Origin: JACMNW01 sp031402355
Lineage (GTDB): Bacteria; Pseudomonadota; Alphaproteobacteria; Rhodobacterales; Rhodobacteraceae
Direction: 5' to 3'
Length of the DNA stretch: 36,715 bases
Assembly (NCBI GenBank): GCA_031402355.1
Contig: JANNSG010000061.1
Span: 1-36,715 of the forward strand
How positions within the stretch are numbered: the stretch's first letter is position 1; each line of letters opens with the position of its first letter. The notes below the pieces were generated by a model. It ran no database searches and had not been told where the DNA came from. It worked only from the letters and a program-made list of their open reading frames with translations. A program made the translations under genes and the position numbers. This document shows positions 1 to 8,527 of the stretch, piece by piece.

Positions 1-191
1 CGTGCCGCCCGATGCGGTGTAAAGCGGGCACGCAGCCATCCGGATTTTCCGGTTTCTTCCTGATGCCATCAAGCCTGCGCTGGGGCCATCTGGCAAGCAC
101 TACCTTCGCGTGAAACTTGGAAGCAGTTTCGCCTTTTGCCGATAACTGTGGCACTCTTCCCCCCGGCTTGCGCAATGGCTAGGTTGGTGAC

Positions 192-3100
192 ATGGCAAAC
201 ATCCCCCGATTCATTCACCTGCGCGTGCATTCCGAACACTCCTTGCTGGAGGGCGCTGTTCCGGTCAAAAAGCTGGTCGATCTGTGCAAAACCGCGTACA
301 TGCCAGCGGTCGCGGTTACCGATACCAACAACATGTTCGCCGCACTGGAATTTTCCGTAACGGCAAGCGGAGCAGGGGTGCAGCCGATCATCGGCTGTCA
401 GGTATCAGTGGCCTTTGACCCCGCTGGCCCCGGCGAGAAGCCGCGCGCATCTGCGCCGGTTGTGCTGCTGGCGCAGAACGAGGCGGGCTATATGGCCCTG
501 ATGAAGTTGAATTCCTGTTTGTATCTGGATAAGGCCGGGGCCTTGCCAGAAGTGACGCTAGATGAACTTGCAGCCCATTCCGAAGGTCTGATCTGCCTGA
601 CAGGCGGGGCTGATGGCCCGGTGGGGCGATTTTTGCAAGCGGGCCAAAAGACGAAGGCCGAGGCGTTGCTGGCCCGGTTGGCCGCGATGTATCCCAAGCG
701 CCTGTATGTGGAATTGCAGCGCCATCCCGGCCCCGGTGACCGTCTGCCAGAGGCAGAGGCGCTGTGCGAGCGGGGTTTTGTCGAGATGGCCTATGCGATG
801 AACCTGCCGCTGGTTGCCACGAATGATGTCTATTTCCCGAAAGCCGCGATGTACGAGGCGCATGATGCGCTGATCTGCATTGCGGAAGGGGCCTATGTCG
901 ATCAACAGGCGCCGCGCAGGCGTCTGACCCCGCAGCATTATTTCAAATCTGAGGCGGAAATGGCGGCCCTGTTTGCCGACCTGCCGGAAGCCTTTGAAAA
1001 CACAGTCGAAATCGCCCGGCGCTGTGCCTTCAAGGTGGCCAAGCGCGACCCGATCCTGCCAAAATTCGCAGATGATGAGGTAGAGGCGCTGCGCCGCGTG
1101 GCGCGCGAAGGGTTGGCGGCGCGTCTGGCGGTGATCCCTCATGCGGTATCGGTGGAAGATTATTCCAAACGCTTGGAATTTGAGCTTGGCATCATCGAAC
1201 AGATGGGCTTTCCCGGCTATTTCCTGATCGTGGCCGATTTCATTCAATGGGCCAAAAAACAAGGCATCCCGGTAGGACCGGGCCGGGGTTCAGGCGCGGG
1301 CAGTCTGGTGGCCTATGCTTTGACCATCACCGATCTTGATCCCTTGCGATACAGCCTGCTGTTTGAACGCTTTCTGAACCCCGAACGCGTATCAATGCCC
1401 GATTTCGACATCGACTTCTGCATGGACCGCCGAGAAGAGGTGATCAACTATGTGCAGGCCAAATATGGCCGCGACCGGGTGGGTCAGATCATCACCTTCG
1501 GCGCCCTGCTGTCCAAAGCCGCCGTGCGCGATGTGGGCCGGGTTTTGCAGATGTCCTACGGGCAGGTGGACCGCCTGTCGAAGATGATTCCGGTAGAAGG
1601 CGTCAAACCCGTGTCGATCACCAAGGCGCTGGCGGATGAGCCGCGCCTGCGCGAGGCTGCGAAAGAAGAGGTCGTCGCGCGGCTGTTGAACTACGGGGCG
1701 CAATTGGAAGGCTTGCTCAGAAACGCGTCCACCCACGCGGCGGGCGTGGTGATTGGCGACAGGCCGCTGGACGAACTTGTGCCGCTCTATCAAGATCCGC
1801 GCTCCGACATGCCCGCGACACAGTTCAACATGAAATGGGTCGAAGCGGCAGGATTGGTGAAGTTCGACTTTCTGGGTCTGAAAACCCTGACCGTGATCCA
1901 GAACGCGCTGGACTTGTTGCGCCTTCGCGGCGTGGATATCGACATCGCAATGATCCCGCTGGATGACAAGGCGTCCTATGATCTTTACGCATCCGCCAAG
2001 ACGGTTGCGGTGTTTCAGGTGGAATCCACCGGCATGATGGACGCGCTGCGGCGCATGAAACCCACCTGCATCGAAGATATCGTGGCCCTTGTGGCGCTAT
2101 ACCGCCCCGGCCCGATGGAAAACATCCCGACTTACTGCGAGGTGAAAAACGGCCTGCGGGATATCGAATCCATCCATCCCACCATCGACCATCTGCTGGC
2201 GGAAACCCAGGGCATCATCGTTTATCAGGAACAGGTGATGGAAATTGCCCAGGTTATGGCAGGCTATTCGCTTGGCGGGGCGGATATGCTGCGCCGCGCA
2301 ATGGGTAAAAAGATCGCCGAAGAAATGGCGAAGGAGCGGCCCAAGTTCATCAAAGGCGCTGCCGAAACCCACAATGTGCCTGCTGCCAAGGCGGGCGAAG
2401 TGTTTGACCTCTTAGAAAAATTCGCCAACTACGGTTTCAACAAATCCCATGCCGCGGCCTATGCCGTGGTCAGCTATCAAACCGCTTATCTCAAGGCCAA
2501 TTACCCGGTTGAATTCATGGCCGCCGTGATGAACTGCGATATCCACCTGACCGACAAGCTGGCGGTGTATAAGCGCGAAGTGGATAAGCTGGGCCTCAAA
2601 ACTGTCGCCCCTTGCGTCAACGCCTCGCTTGCCACCTTCAGCGTCAAGAACGGCGCGGTTGTCTACGGTCTGGGCGCGCTGAAGGGCGTGGGCGTTGAAG
2701 CGATGAAGCTGATCGTCGAAGGCCGCGGCGCAAAACCCTTTGCCACGCTTTACGACATGGCCCGCCGAGTGGATCTGAAGCGCGTTGGCAAACGCCCGAT
2801 GGAAATGCTTGCGCGGGCTGGTGCGTTCGATGTGCTGGACCCAAACCGCGCCCGCGTGTTCGAAGGGCTTGATGCGCTGGTTGCCTATTCGGCGGCTACG
2901 CATGAGGCCCGCAATTCATCCCAAGTCTCGCTGTTCGGCGAGGCCGGCGCAGACCTGCCTGAGCCCCGCCTAGCTGGCCGCGATGACTGGTTGCCCTTGG
3001 AGCGACTGACACAGGAACATCTGGCCATCGGTTTTTACCTGTCCGGTCACCCGCTGGACGATTACATGGTGCCGCTGAAGCGTAAATCGGTGCTGACGCT

Positions 3101-3629
3101 GACTGAACTGACCATGGCTGCGCAAGGTGGTCCGGTGGTGAAGAAAATCGCAGGTTCCATTTCGGTTATTCAGGAACGCAAATCAGCGCGGGGTAATCGG
3201 TTCGCCTTTATCAGCCTGTCAGACCCAACCGGGCTTTACGAAGTCACTATGTTTTCCGACACGCTGGAAGCCGCGCGCGACCTGCTGGAAGTGGGCAAAA
3301 ACATCGTCCTGACGGTTGAGGCAACGCTGGAAGGTGATACCCTGAAACTGCTGGCCCGCGCCGTGCAACCGATTGATCAGGTCGCCGCCGATGCAGGCGG
3401 ATCAAGCCTGCGCATCTACCTCGACCGCGCCGAGGCCGCCGCTTCGGTCGCCAGCCTGTTTGCGCGGTTAGACGGTGGCCGTTCCAAGGGGCAAATCATC
3501 TTGTGTGTGCCAGACCCGGCGACGGGCCGCGAGATTGATCTGGCCCTGCCCAACCCCTACCCGATCACCCCGCAAATCAAGGGTGCAATCAAAGCCGTGC
3601 AGGGTGTGGTGACGGTAGAAGAACTGTAA
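192..3629 (+). CDS. dnaE: DNA polymerase III alpha subunit
   Basis: Replicative polymerase subunit, 1145 residues, normal for the DnaE1 family. It starts with a PHP domain (HLRVHSEHSLLEG near residue 10). The polymerase core carries PDFDIDF with acidic residues D404, D406 and D408, and the third catalytic aspartate fits D559 in FDFLGLKTLT. An internal beta-clamp binding motif QVSLF lies at 911-915, close to its place in E. coli DnaE, and an OB-fold follows at about 980-1070. The ATG at 192 gives the usual family N-terminus (MANIPRFIHLR); a weak TAGG sits about 10 bases upstream. It is transcribed alone here; the gene upstream lies outside the window. Identification is from sequence motifs and is secure. 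Confidence 0.98.
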   Translation: MANIPRFIHLRVHSEHSLLEGAVPVKKLVDLCKTAYMPAVAVTDTNNMFAALEFSVTASGAGVQPIIGCQVSVAFDPAGPGEKPRASAPVVLLAQNEAGYMALMKLNSCLYLDKAGALPEVTLDELAAHSEGLICLTGGADGPVGRFLQAGQKTKAEALLARLAAMYPKRLYVELQRHPGPGDRLPEAEALCERGFVEMAYAMNLPLVATNDVYFPKAAMYEAHDALICIAEGAYVDQQAPRRRLTPQHYFKSEAEMAALFADLPEAFENTVEIARRCAFKVAKRDPILPKFADDEVEALRRVAREGLAARLAVIPHAVSVEDYSKRLEFELGIIEQMGFPGYFLIVADFIQWAKKQGIPVGPGRGSGAGSLVAYALTITDLDPLRYSLLFERFLNPERVSMPDFDIDFCMDRREEVINYVQAKYGRDRVGQIITFGALLSKAAVRDVGRVLQMSYGQVDRLSKMIPVEGVKPVSITKALADEPRLREAAKEEVVARLLNYGAQLEGLLRNASTHAAGVVIGDRPLDELVPLYQDPRSDMPATQFNMKWVEAAGLVKFDFLGLKTLTVIQNALDLLRLRGVDIDIAMIPLDDKASYDLYASAKTVAVFQVESTGMMDALRRMKPTCIEDIVALVALYRPGPMENIPTYCEVKNGLRDIESIHPTIDHLLAETQGIIVYQEQVMEIAQVMAGYSLGGADMLRRAMGKKIAEEMAKERPKFIKGAAETHNVPAAKAGEVFDLLEKFANYGFNKSHAAAYAVVSYQTAYLKANYPVEFMAAVMNCDIHLTDKLAVYKREVDKLGLKTVAPCVNASLATFSVKNGAVVYGLGALKGVGVEAMKLIVEGRGAKPFATLYDMARRVDLKRVGKRPMEMLARAGAFDVLDPNRARVFEGLDALVAYSAATHEARNSSQVSLFGEAGADLPEPRLAGRDDWLPLERLTQEHLAIGFYLSGHPLDDYMVPLKRKSVLTLTELTMAAQGGPVVKKIAGSISVIQERKSARGNRFAFISLSDPTGLYEVTMFSDTLEAARDLLEVGKNIVLTVEATLEGDTLKLLARAVQPIDQVAADAGGSSLRIYLDRAEAAASVASLFARLDGGRSKGQIILCVPDPATGREIDLALPNPYPITPQIKGAIKAVQGVVTVEEL

Positions 3630-3673
3630 GCCGCAAGCCAAGCCCCTTCAATCGGCGTGAAGCGGCTTGAAAG

Positions 3674-4147
3674 TCATTTGCTATACTTTGCGTATTTTTG
3701 CGAAACAACATCGCCGCGTTTCAAATTCCCGATCTCACCATCATAATAATCTTCATTCGGACCTTTGCCTTCCTGAAAATCGTTATAATAAGATGTCAGT
3801 ATAGTCTTGCCGTCGACATAGTATATCCAGCAATCGGTATAGGTCCGGGTGTCAACCTTGTGCGACTTGATGTTTGTCGGGGTATTCACCATACAAATCT
3901 TGTTCTTGACGATTTCCCATGTGCCGCTGAAAATCGCGCTTGGCGGTTTGCCAAAAACGCCTGTCGTAGTGCCGTCGGGCGCAAAGAATACCATGGATTT
4001 GTCCCAAACCGCAGAATTTCCGCTGTAAATCTTGGATATCTGCTTTGACGACAGCGGCTTTGCCCCTTGGGGAAGCGGATCAGCGCAGGCAGCAGCGCCA
4101 ATCACCAATGCGAATAAAGCATGTGCAGCCAGTGAATGGATGTTCAT
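3674..4147 (-). CDS. Small secreted protein, DUF995-like
   Basis: A 157-residue protein of unknown function. The ATG at 4147 was chosen over the longer reading frame because it has a GGAGAA ribosome binding site 5-10 bases upstream and opens with a signal sequence (MNIHSLAAHALFALVIGAAA followed by CADP). The Cys could be a lipobox cysteine, but the lipobox is poor, so secretion and lipidation are both possible. The mature part has an SGN motif, a G-x-W-E-I segment and two later Cys, a pattern also seen in the secreted protein at 9311-9661; DUF995 membership is my inference. The gene is AT-rich (two 60-base lines near 3721-3840 are about 38% GC) compared with about 60% around it, suggesting recent acquisition. 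It converges on dnaE. Confidence 0.75.
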   Translation of the reverse strand: MNIHSLAAHALFALVIGAAACADPLPQGAKPLSSKQISKIYSGNSAVWDKSMVFFAPDGTTTGVFGKPPSAIFSGTWEIVKNKICMVNTPTNIKSHKVDTRTYTDCWIYYVDGKTILTSYYNDFQEGKGPNEDYYDGEIGNLKRGDVVSQKYAKYSK

Positions 4148-4188
4148 AATAATTCTCCAAAAATTAAATCTGTTTAAATAATCAGAAT

Positions 4189-4217
4189 AGATTGCCAGCG
4201 ATTCTACCACTTGTCAA
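4189..4217 (-). promoter_or_regulatory. Possible sigma70 promoter of the small secreted protein
   Basis: On the minus strand a perfect TTGACA (4212-4217) is followed after 17 bases by CAATCT (4189-4194), about 40 bases before the ATG at 4147. The -10 match is poor; TATTCT slightly further on is an alternative with a 20-base spacer. The whole stretch is AT-rich. Only the -35 is convincing. Confidence 0.35.
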
Positions 4218-4304
4218 AGAATTTCTAATTCCAAGTCGGCCCGCGATGATTGGCTTTGGAAAAGTCTCGCTGCAACCGCCACCGCCACCTTGCAATTGAC
4301 AGCT

Positions 4305-5360
4305 TCAGGATTGACGCACCCACCGCCCCCCGATTTTCGCCACCGTCACCGACACTACAATCCGCACCACATGATGCACCGCCACATAAACCACCCCCAC
4401 TTTCAGGCTCAGCGCGATCAGACTCATCTCGGCCAATCCCCCCGGTGCAAAGGCCAGAAACCCCGCCGTTACAGGCTGGCCCACAAGCCCCGCTACGCCA
4501 AAGGCAAACACAAAGGCCAGCATCAACGCCACGCCGACGCTTTGGGTGGCAAGCCACAAAGCACGGCTCAGTACGCTGCGTTCCACCCCCACAAACCGCG
4601 CGCCCAGCGCCGATCCCAGCACCACTTGCGTGGCCCCTACGGCCCAACCCGGCGGCAGGGCCGCACTCCACCCCATCAGATGCACCACGGCCGAAGCCAG
4701 AACCGGCCCGGTCATGATGGCGGCGGGGAAATGCAGCGCGCGGCCAATCAGATATCCGATCCCCCCCGCCATCAGTAAGATCGCTACATCCTGCCAGGCA
4801 AGCGGCGCCCCCGCCCCGCCCATCTGCACGCCTGCGGCTGACCCCACCGAATGCCCGGTCAGAGCCAAGAAGATCAGTGGCACCGCAATGATCGTTAGGA
4901 TCAACCGCAGGAACTGCAGCAAGATCAGCGTGCGGGCATCGGCCCCGGCTTCTTCGCCAAGCAACACGGATTCGATCAACCCACCCGGCACGGCGCCAAA
5001 GAACGCCTCTGCCTTTGGTAATCCTCCGCGCCGATAGATGAAATATCCCGCCGCGTGCGCTACCGGAATATAGACCAGCAACGCCAGAAGACTGATCCAC
5101 CATCCCGGCATCTGGCGCAAAACATCGGGCGTGAACGCCCCGCCAATCGCCACACCAATCACCGGCACAAACAGATTGCGCAAGGATTGCGGAAACCCGA
5201 CGGCGACCCCGGCAACCCGCGCCTGCAGCATGGCCGCCAGACCCACTGCAAAGATCGACCCCAGCAATAACCCCAACGGCAGATGCAGCGCCTGCGCCAA
5301 CAGCCCGCCCACCGTGCCAATGGCCAATGTCAGGGCAAGTGCGGGCACAACCTGCCTCAT
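4305..5360 (-). CDS. AbrB family membrane protein
   Basis: A 351-residue polytopic membrane protein with about ten hydrophobic segments in two halves, each with Gly-rich stretches such as GLLLGSIFAVGLAAML and GGIGYLIGRALHFPAAIMTGP. This matches the AbrB/AitB family (PF05145; older annotation 'ammonia monooxygenase'), whose substrate is not established. The start at 5360 (MRQVVPALAL) is preferred because AGGGTG lies just upstream and it begins at the first membrane segment; a longer frame reaches 5432. The slyX gene is just upstream on the same strand (43 bases apart), so the two may be cotranscribed. Confidence 0.85.
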   Translation of the reverse strand: MRQVVPALALTLAIGTVGGLLAQALHLPLGLLLGSIFAVGLAAMLQARVAGVAVGFPQSLRNLFVPVIGVAIGGAFTPDVLRQMPGWWISLLALLVYIPVAHAAGYFIYRRGGLPKAEAFFGAVPGGLIESVLLGEEAGADARTLILLQFLRLILTIIAVPLIFLALTGHSVGSAAGVQMGGAGAPLAWQDVAILLMAGGIGYLIGRALHFPAAIMTGPVLASAVVHLMGWSAALPPGWAVGATQVVLGSALGARFVGVERSVLSRALWLATQSVGVALMLAFVFAFGVAGLVGQPVTAGFLAFAPGGLAEMSLIALSLKVGVVYVAVHHVVRIVVSVTVAKIGGRWVRQS

Positions 5361-5403
5361 CGCCACCCTCGCCACTTTTTCTTCGCCCAAATACTCATGC
5401 GAC

Positions 5404-5610
5404 CTACCAATGCGGCGGCTTCTGGTCGGCAAGGGCGATACTGCCCCCGCCCTCCGCCTCCCGCCCAGCCTCGCGTTCCATCAGCAGGTGGTTCAGCCGC
5501 ACCAACCGGTCGATCTCACCGCTTTGCCGCGCCACCACATCCGATAAATCTTCCACCGCCCGCATCAGATGCGCTAATCTCTCCTCAATCGCCGCCAACC
5601 GATCCATCAT
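5404..5610 (-). CDS. slyX: SlyX family protein
   Basis: A 68-residue protein. Residues 1-50 form a heptad-patterned coiled coil (LAAIEERLAHLMRAVEDL and onward), followed by a flexible linker and the C-terminal PPHW that is typical of SlyX (usually PPHY). Function is unknown in the family. Two ATG codons are adjacent (5610 and 5607); AAGGGG lies 4-9 bases before the first. It is divergent from hisS, 90 bases apart, and lies upstream of the AbrB-family gene on the same strand. Confidence 0.85.
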   Translation of the reverse strand: MMDRLAAIEERLAHLMRAVEDLSDVVARQSGEIDRLVRLNHLLMEREAGREAEGGGSIALADQKPPHW

Positions 5611-5700
5611 GGCCCCTTCACAGTCTTGCCGCCCCACTCTTGCCGCGACTGGCCCCATCCGTTACACGGCGCGTTGACAAAAGCGAAGGGCCACCCCGCC

Positions 5701-7239
5701 ATGGCACAAGAAAAACCAGCCCGCCGCCCGCAGGCCGAAACCCCCAAAGGCTTTCGCGATTATTTCGGCGCCGAAGTGCTGGCGCGCAAGTCGATGCTGG
5801 ATAAGATCGCCGCCGTCTACCACACCTACGGCTTTGATCCGTTGGAAACTTCCGCCGTTGAAACGGTTGATGCGCTGGGCAAATTCCTGCCCGACGTTGA
5901 CCGCCCGAATGAAGGCGTCTTCGCGTGGAAGGAAGAGTCCGATTGGCTCGCCCTGCGCTATGACCTGACCGCACCGCTTGCTCGCGTCGCCGCCCAATAC
6001 CGCAATGATTTGCCATCCCCCTACCGCCGCTATGCGATGGGCCCGGTCTGGCGCAACGAAAAGCCCGGTCCGGGGCGGTTCCGGCAGTTCTATCAATGTG
6101 ATGCCGATACCGTGGGGTCGGCGTCAGTGGCCGCCGATGCCGAGATCTGCATGATGCTCGCCGACGCGCTGGAAGCCGTTGGGATCGAGCGCGGCGATTA
6201 TGTGATCAAGGTGAATAATCGCAAGGTTCTGAATGGCGTGATGGAAGTGGCTGGCCTTGCAGGCGACGACAAGGCCAATGAGCGCGGTATCGTTCTGCGC
6301 GCCATCGACAAATTTGATCGGCTTGGGGATGACGGAGTACGCGCACTATTGGGGTTAGGGCGCAAGGACGATAGCGGGGATTTTACGAAGGGTGCGGGGC
6401 TTTCGAACGAACAACAGAATGTCGTCTTAAATTTTGTCGGCGCAAAATTGGCCATTGAGAAAGGCTATTTTGAAGGCTTGGAGAACAACCCAGACTTAAG
6501 GCAAAAAGCAGTCCGCGATTTCAATGTAACGATTAACCAGTATTTGATGATGTTAGTGCGAGACAGTGATGAAGGACGTCAAGGCGTTCAAGATTTAATG
6601 GACATTGCTTCATTGGTTGAAGAGCAAGGGTATTTTTCCAATCGGATTGTAGTTGATACAGCTATCGTCCGTGGCCTCGGCTACTACACCGGCCCGGTCT
6701 ATGAGGCGGAACTCACCTTCGAAATTCTCGACGAAAAAGGCCGCAAGCGGCAATTCGGCTCGGTCGCGGGCGGTGGGCGCTACGATGATCTGGTCAAACG
6801 CTTCACCGGGCTATCGGTGCCGGCCACGGGCGTCTCTATCGGGGTAGACCGTTTGCTTGCAGCCCTCGCCGCCAAGGGGCGCGGTGCCGCCGATACCGCT
6901 GGCCCGGTTGTCGTCACCGTGATGGACCGCGACCGGATGGCCGACTACATGGCCATGGTCGGCGATCTGCGCCGGGCGGGTATCCGCGCCGAAGTTTACC
7001 TCGGCAACCCCAAGCAATTCGGCAACCAGTTGAAATATGCCGACAAACGTGGCTCCCCCATTGCCGTGATACAAGGCGGGGATGAGGCGGCGAAGGGAAC
7101 GGTCATTCTGAAAGACCTGATCCTTGGCGCAAAAATCGCGCAGAACGCGACGCTGGAAGAATGGAAAGACCGCCCTGCGCAGGTCGAGGTTCCCGTGTCA
7201 GACCTGGTTGCTGCCGTGCAAAAGATGCTGGCGCAATGA
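5701..7239 (+). CDS. hisS: Histidyl-tRNA synthetase
   Basis: Class II aminoacyl-tRNA synthetase charging tRNA-His, 512 residues. The N-terminus (PKGFRDYFGAEVL) is typical. Motif 2 is seen in RYAMGPVWRNEKPGPGRFRQF, the HisA motif RGLGYYTG at 324-331, and a Rossmann-like anticodon-binding domain at about 405-512. The start at 5701 (MAQEKPARRPQ) has GAAGGG 10 bases upstream; the longer frame from 5626 has no family-like N-terminus. Residues about 201-323, the insertion domain between motifs 2 and 3, are encoded by DNA of about 41% GC with many TTA, TTT and ATT codons, unlike the rest of the gene (described separately). It heads hisS-hisZ-hisG. Confidence 0.97.
   Translation: MAQEKPARRPQAETPKGFRDYFGAEVLARKSMLDKIAAVYHTYGFDPLETSAVETVDALGKFLPDVDRPNEGVFAWKEESDWLALRYDLTAPLARVAAQYRNDLPSPYRRYAMGPVWRNEKPGPGRFRQFYQCDADTVGSASVAADAEICMMLADALEAVGIERGDYVIKVNNRKVLNGVMEVAGLAGDDKANERGIVLRAIDKFDRLGDDGVRALLGLGRKDDSGDFTKGAGLSNEQQNVVLNFVGAKLAIEKGYFEGLENNPDLRQKAVRDFNVTINQYLMMLVRDSDEGRQGVQDLMDIASLVEEQGYFSNRIVVDTAIVRGLGYYTGPVYEAELTFEILDEKGRKRQFGSVAGGGRYDDLVKRFTGLSVPATGVSIGVDRLLAALAAKGRGAADTAGPVVVTVMDRDRMADYMAMVGDLRRAGIRAEVYLGNPKQFGNQLKYADKRGSPIAVIQGGDEAAKGTVILKDLILGAKIAQNATLEEWKDRPAQVEVPVSDLVAAVQKMLAQ
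6303..6668 (+). other. AT-rich mosaic patch inside hisS
   Basis: The reading frame is intact, but base composition drops sharply. I counted 25, 26, 24 and 23 G+C per 60 bases for the lines starting at 6421, 6481, 6541 and 6601 (38-43%), against roughly 60% or more on both sides. Codons such as TTA, TTG, GTT, ATT and GAA replace the usual C/G-ending ones. The edges are near 6303-6350 and 6660-6668, the latter just before the conserved RGLGYYTG codons. It covers the variable insertion domain, so it looks like a homologous replacement of one domain by a lower-GC allele. That origin is inferred. Confidence 0.7.
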
Positions 7240-7297
7240 CGCAAACAGTTGCTCTCAGTCTTGGCCAAACGCCCGAACTTTCGGATGCCAAGCGCTT

Positions 7298-7396
7298 CCC
7301 TCCCCCCTTTGTGGGGGAGGGTCAGGGAGGGGGGGCTTGGCCAAGATCGCGCCCTACACCCCCCACCCCCAGCCCCTCCCCACGGGGGGGGAGGGG
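7298..7396. repeat. GC-rich double-hairpin intergenic repeat
   Basis: Two palindromes fill the hisS-hisZ gap. The first pairs CCCTCCCCC (7298-7306) with GGGGGAGGG (7313-7321). The second pairs CCCCTCCCC (7373-7381) with GGGGAGGGG (7388-7396). The octamer TTGGCCAA occurs at 7261-7268 and again at 7337-7344 between the hairpins. Similar C-run/G-run palindromes are common as dispersed intergenic elements in alphaproteobacteria. There is no T-run, so intrinsic termination is unlikely; an mRNA-processing or stability role is possible. Confidence 0.7.
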
Positions 7397-7423
7397 AGCC
7401 GCTCTCTACCAAGTGTGTCCAGA

Positions 7424-8527
7424 ATGACCCCTAAATCCGCCATCCGCCTAGAGGCCGAGGTGCTGTTTGCCGCCTTTCAGGCCGCAGGTGCGGTGCCGGT
7501 CGAGGCAGACGTTCTGCTGCCCGCAGGCGCTTTGCTTGATCTTTACGGCGAAGACATCCGCGCGCGGGCCTATGTCACGCAAGACCCGCTAAGCGGAGAG
7601 ATGATGCTGCGCCCAGATTTCACGCTTCCCGTGGTGCAAGCCCATATGTCCCACGGTGCGGACCCCGCGCGCTACACCTATCTGGGCGAGGTGTTCCGCA
7701 AACAAGACCACCCCGGACCCCGCGCGTCGGAGTACCTGCAAGTCGGCTTTGAAATCTTTGACCGCAAGGCCCCTGAAGCCGCCGACGCGGAGGTCTTTGC
7801 GCTATTCGCAACCCTGCTCGCCCCCTTGAACCTGACACCCGCCACTGGCGATATCGGCATCTTGCTGGCCGCCGTGCGCGCGTTAAACACCACCGATCGG
7901 CGCAAAGCCGCCCTGCTGCGCCATGTCTGGCGGCCACAGCGCTTTCGCGATTTGCTGGCGCGGTTTTCCGGGCGCACCCCGCAACCGCAGGCCCGCAAGG
8001 ATTTGCTCGACCGCTTGAAATCTGCCTCCCCCGAGGCGCTTCTGGCCGCTGCTGGCCCGATGACCGGACTGCGGTCCGAGGCTGAAATCACCGCCCGCGC
8101 CCGCGCCTTGGTTGAAGATGCCAATGCTGCTCCGATTGCTGCGGCAGACGTAGCTGTGCTGGATCGGCTTTTGGCACTTGAAGCGCCCGCCGAACTCGCC
8201 CTTGCCGATCTGCGAGACATCGGCCGCGTCATGCCCGCCATCTCTAAAGCCATAGACCGTTTCGAGATGCGCCTTGATGCCCTGTCCGTGCGCGGCATCA
8301 ATGTGAAAACCCTGCCGTTTGAGGCAAGCCACGGCCAAAGCACGCTGGAATATTACGATGGTTTTGTCTTTAGCTTCCATCACCCCGATCCCACTTTGCC
8401 GCCTGTCGCATCCGGCGGCCGCTACGACGCGCTGACCGCCGTTCTGGGGCAGGGCAGGTCCATCCCCGCCGTTGGCGGCGTGATCCGCCCCGGCTTGGTT
8501 GCCGCCCTGAAAGGGGCCACCCGATGA
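7424..8527 (+). CDS. hisZ: ATP phosphoribosyltransferase regulatory subunit
   Basis: A 367-residue HisS-like protein without tRNA-charging function that forms the hetero-octameric ATP phosphoribosyltransferase with short HisG at the first step of histidine synthesis. The class II synthetase-like core is visible: RPDFTLPVVQAH, YLGEVFRKQ, SEYLQVGFEIFD, and a C-terminal GGRYDAL. The anticodon-binding domain of HisS is absent, as expected. The ATG at 7424 is used; an in-frame GTG at 7415 is an alternative, and neither has a clear Shine-Dalgarno sequence after the GC-rich repeat upstream. The last four bases overlap hisG (ATGA), consistent with coupled translation of the two subunits. Confidence 0.92.
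   Translation: MTPKSAIRLEAEVLFAAFQAAGAVPVEADVLLPAGALLDLYGEDIRARAYVTQDPLSGEMMLRPDFTLPVVQAHMSHGADPARYTYLGEVFRKQDHPGPRASEYLQVGFEIFDRKAPEAADAEVFALFATLLAPLNLTPATGDIGILLAAVRALNTTDRRKAALLRHVWRPQRFRDLLARFSGRTPQPQARKDLLDRLKSASPEALLAAAGPMTGLRSEAEITARARALVEDANAAPIAAADVAVLDRLLALEAPAELALADLRDIGRVMPAISKAIDRFEMRLDALSVRGINVKTLPFEASHGQSTLEYYDGFVFSFHHPDPTLPPVASGGRYDALTAVLGQGRSIPAVGGVIRPGLVAALKGATR

Noticed and set aside
1..22. Possible C-terminus of an upstream gene (frame ending VPPDAV then TAA at 20-22)
   Set aside because: Too short to support a gene, and a partial inverted repeat (CGTGCC/GGCACG) overlaps it.
4225..5103. Long minus-strand frame overlapping the AbrB-family gene
   Set aside because: Cys/Gly/Arg-rich composition without family features; it is a frame shadow of the membrane protein gene on the same strand.
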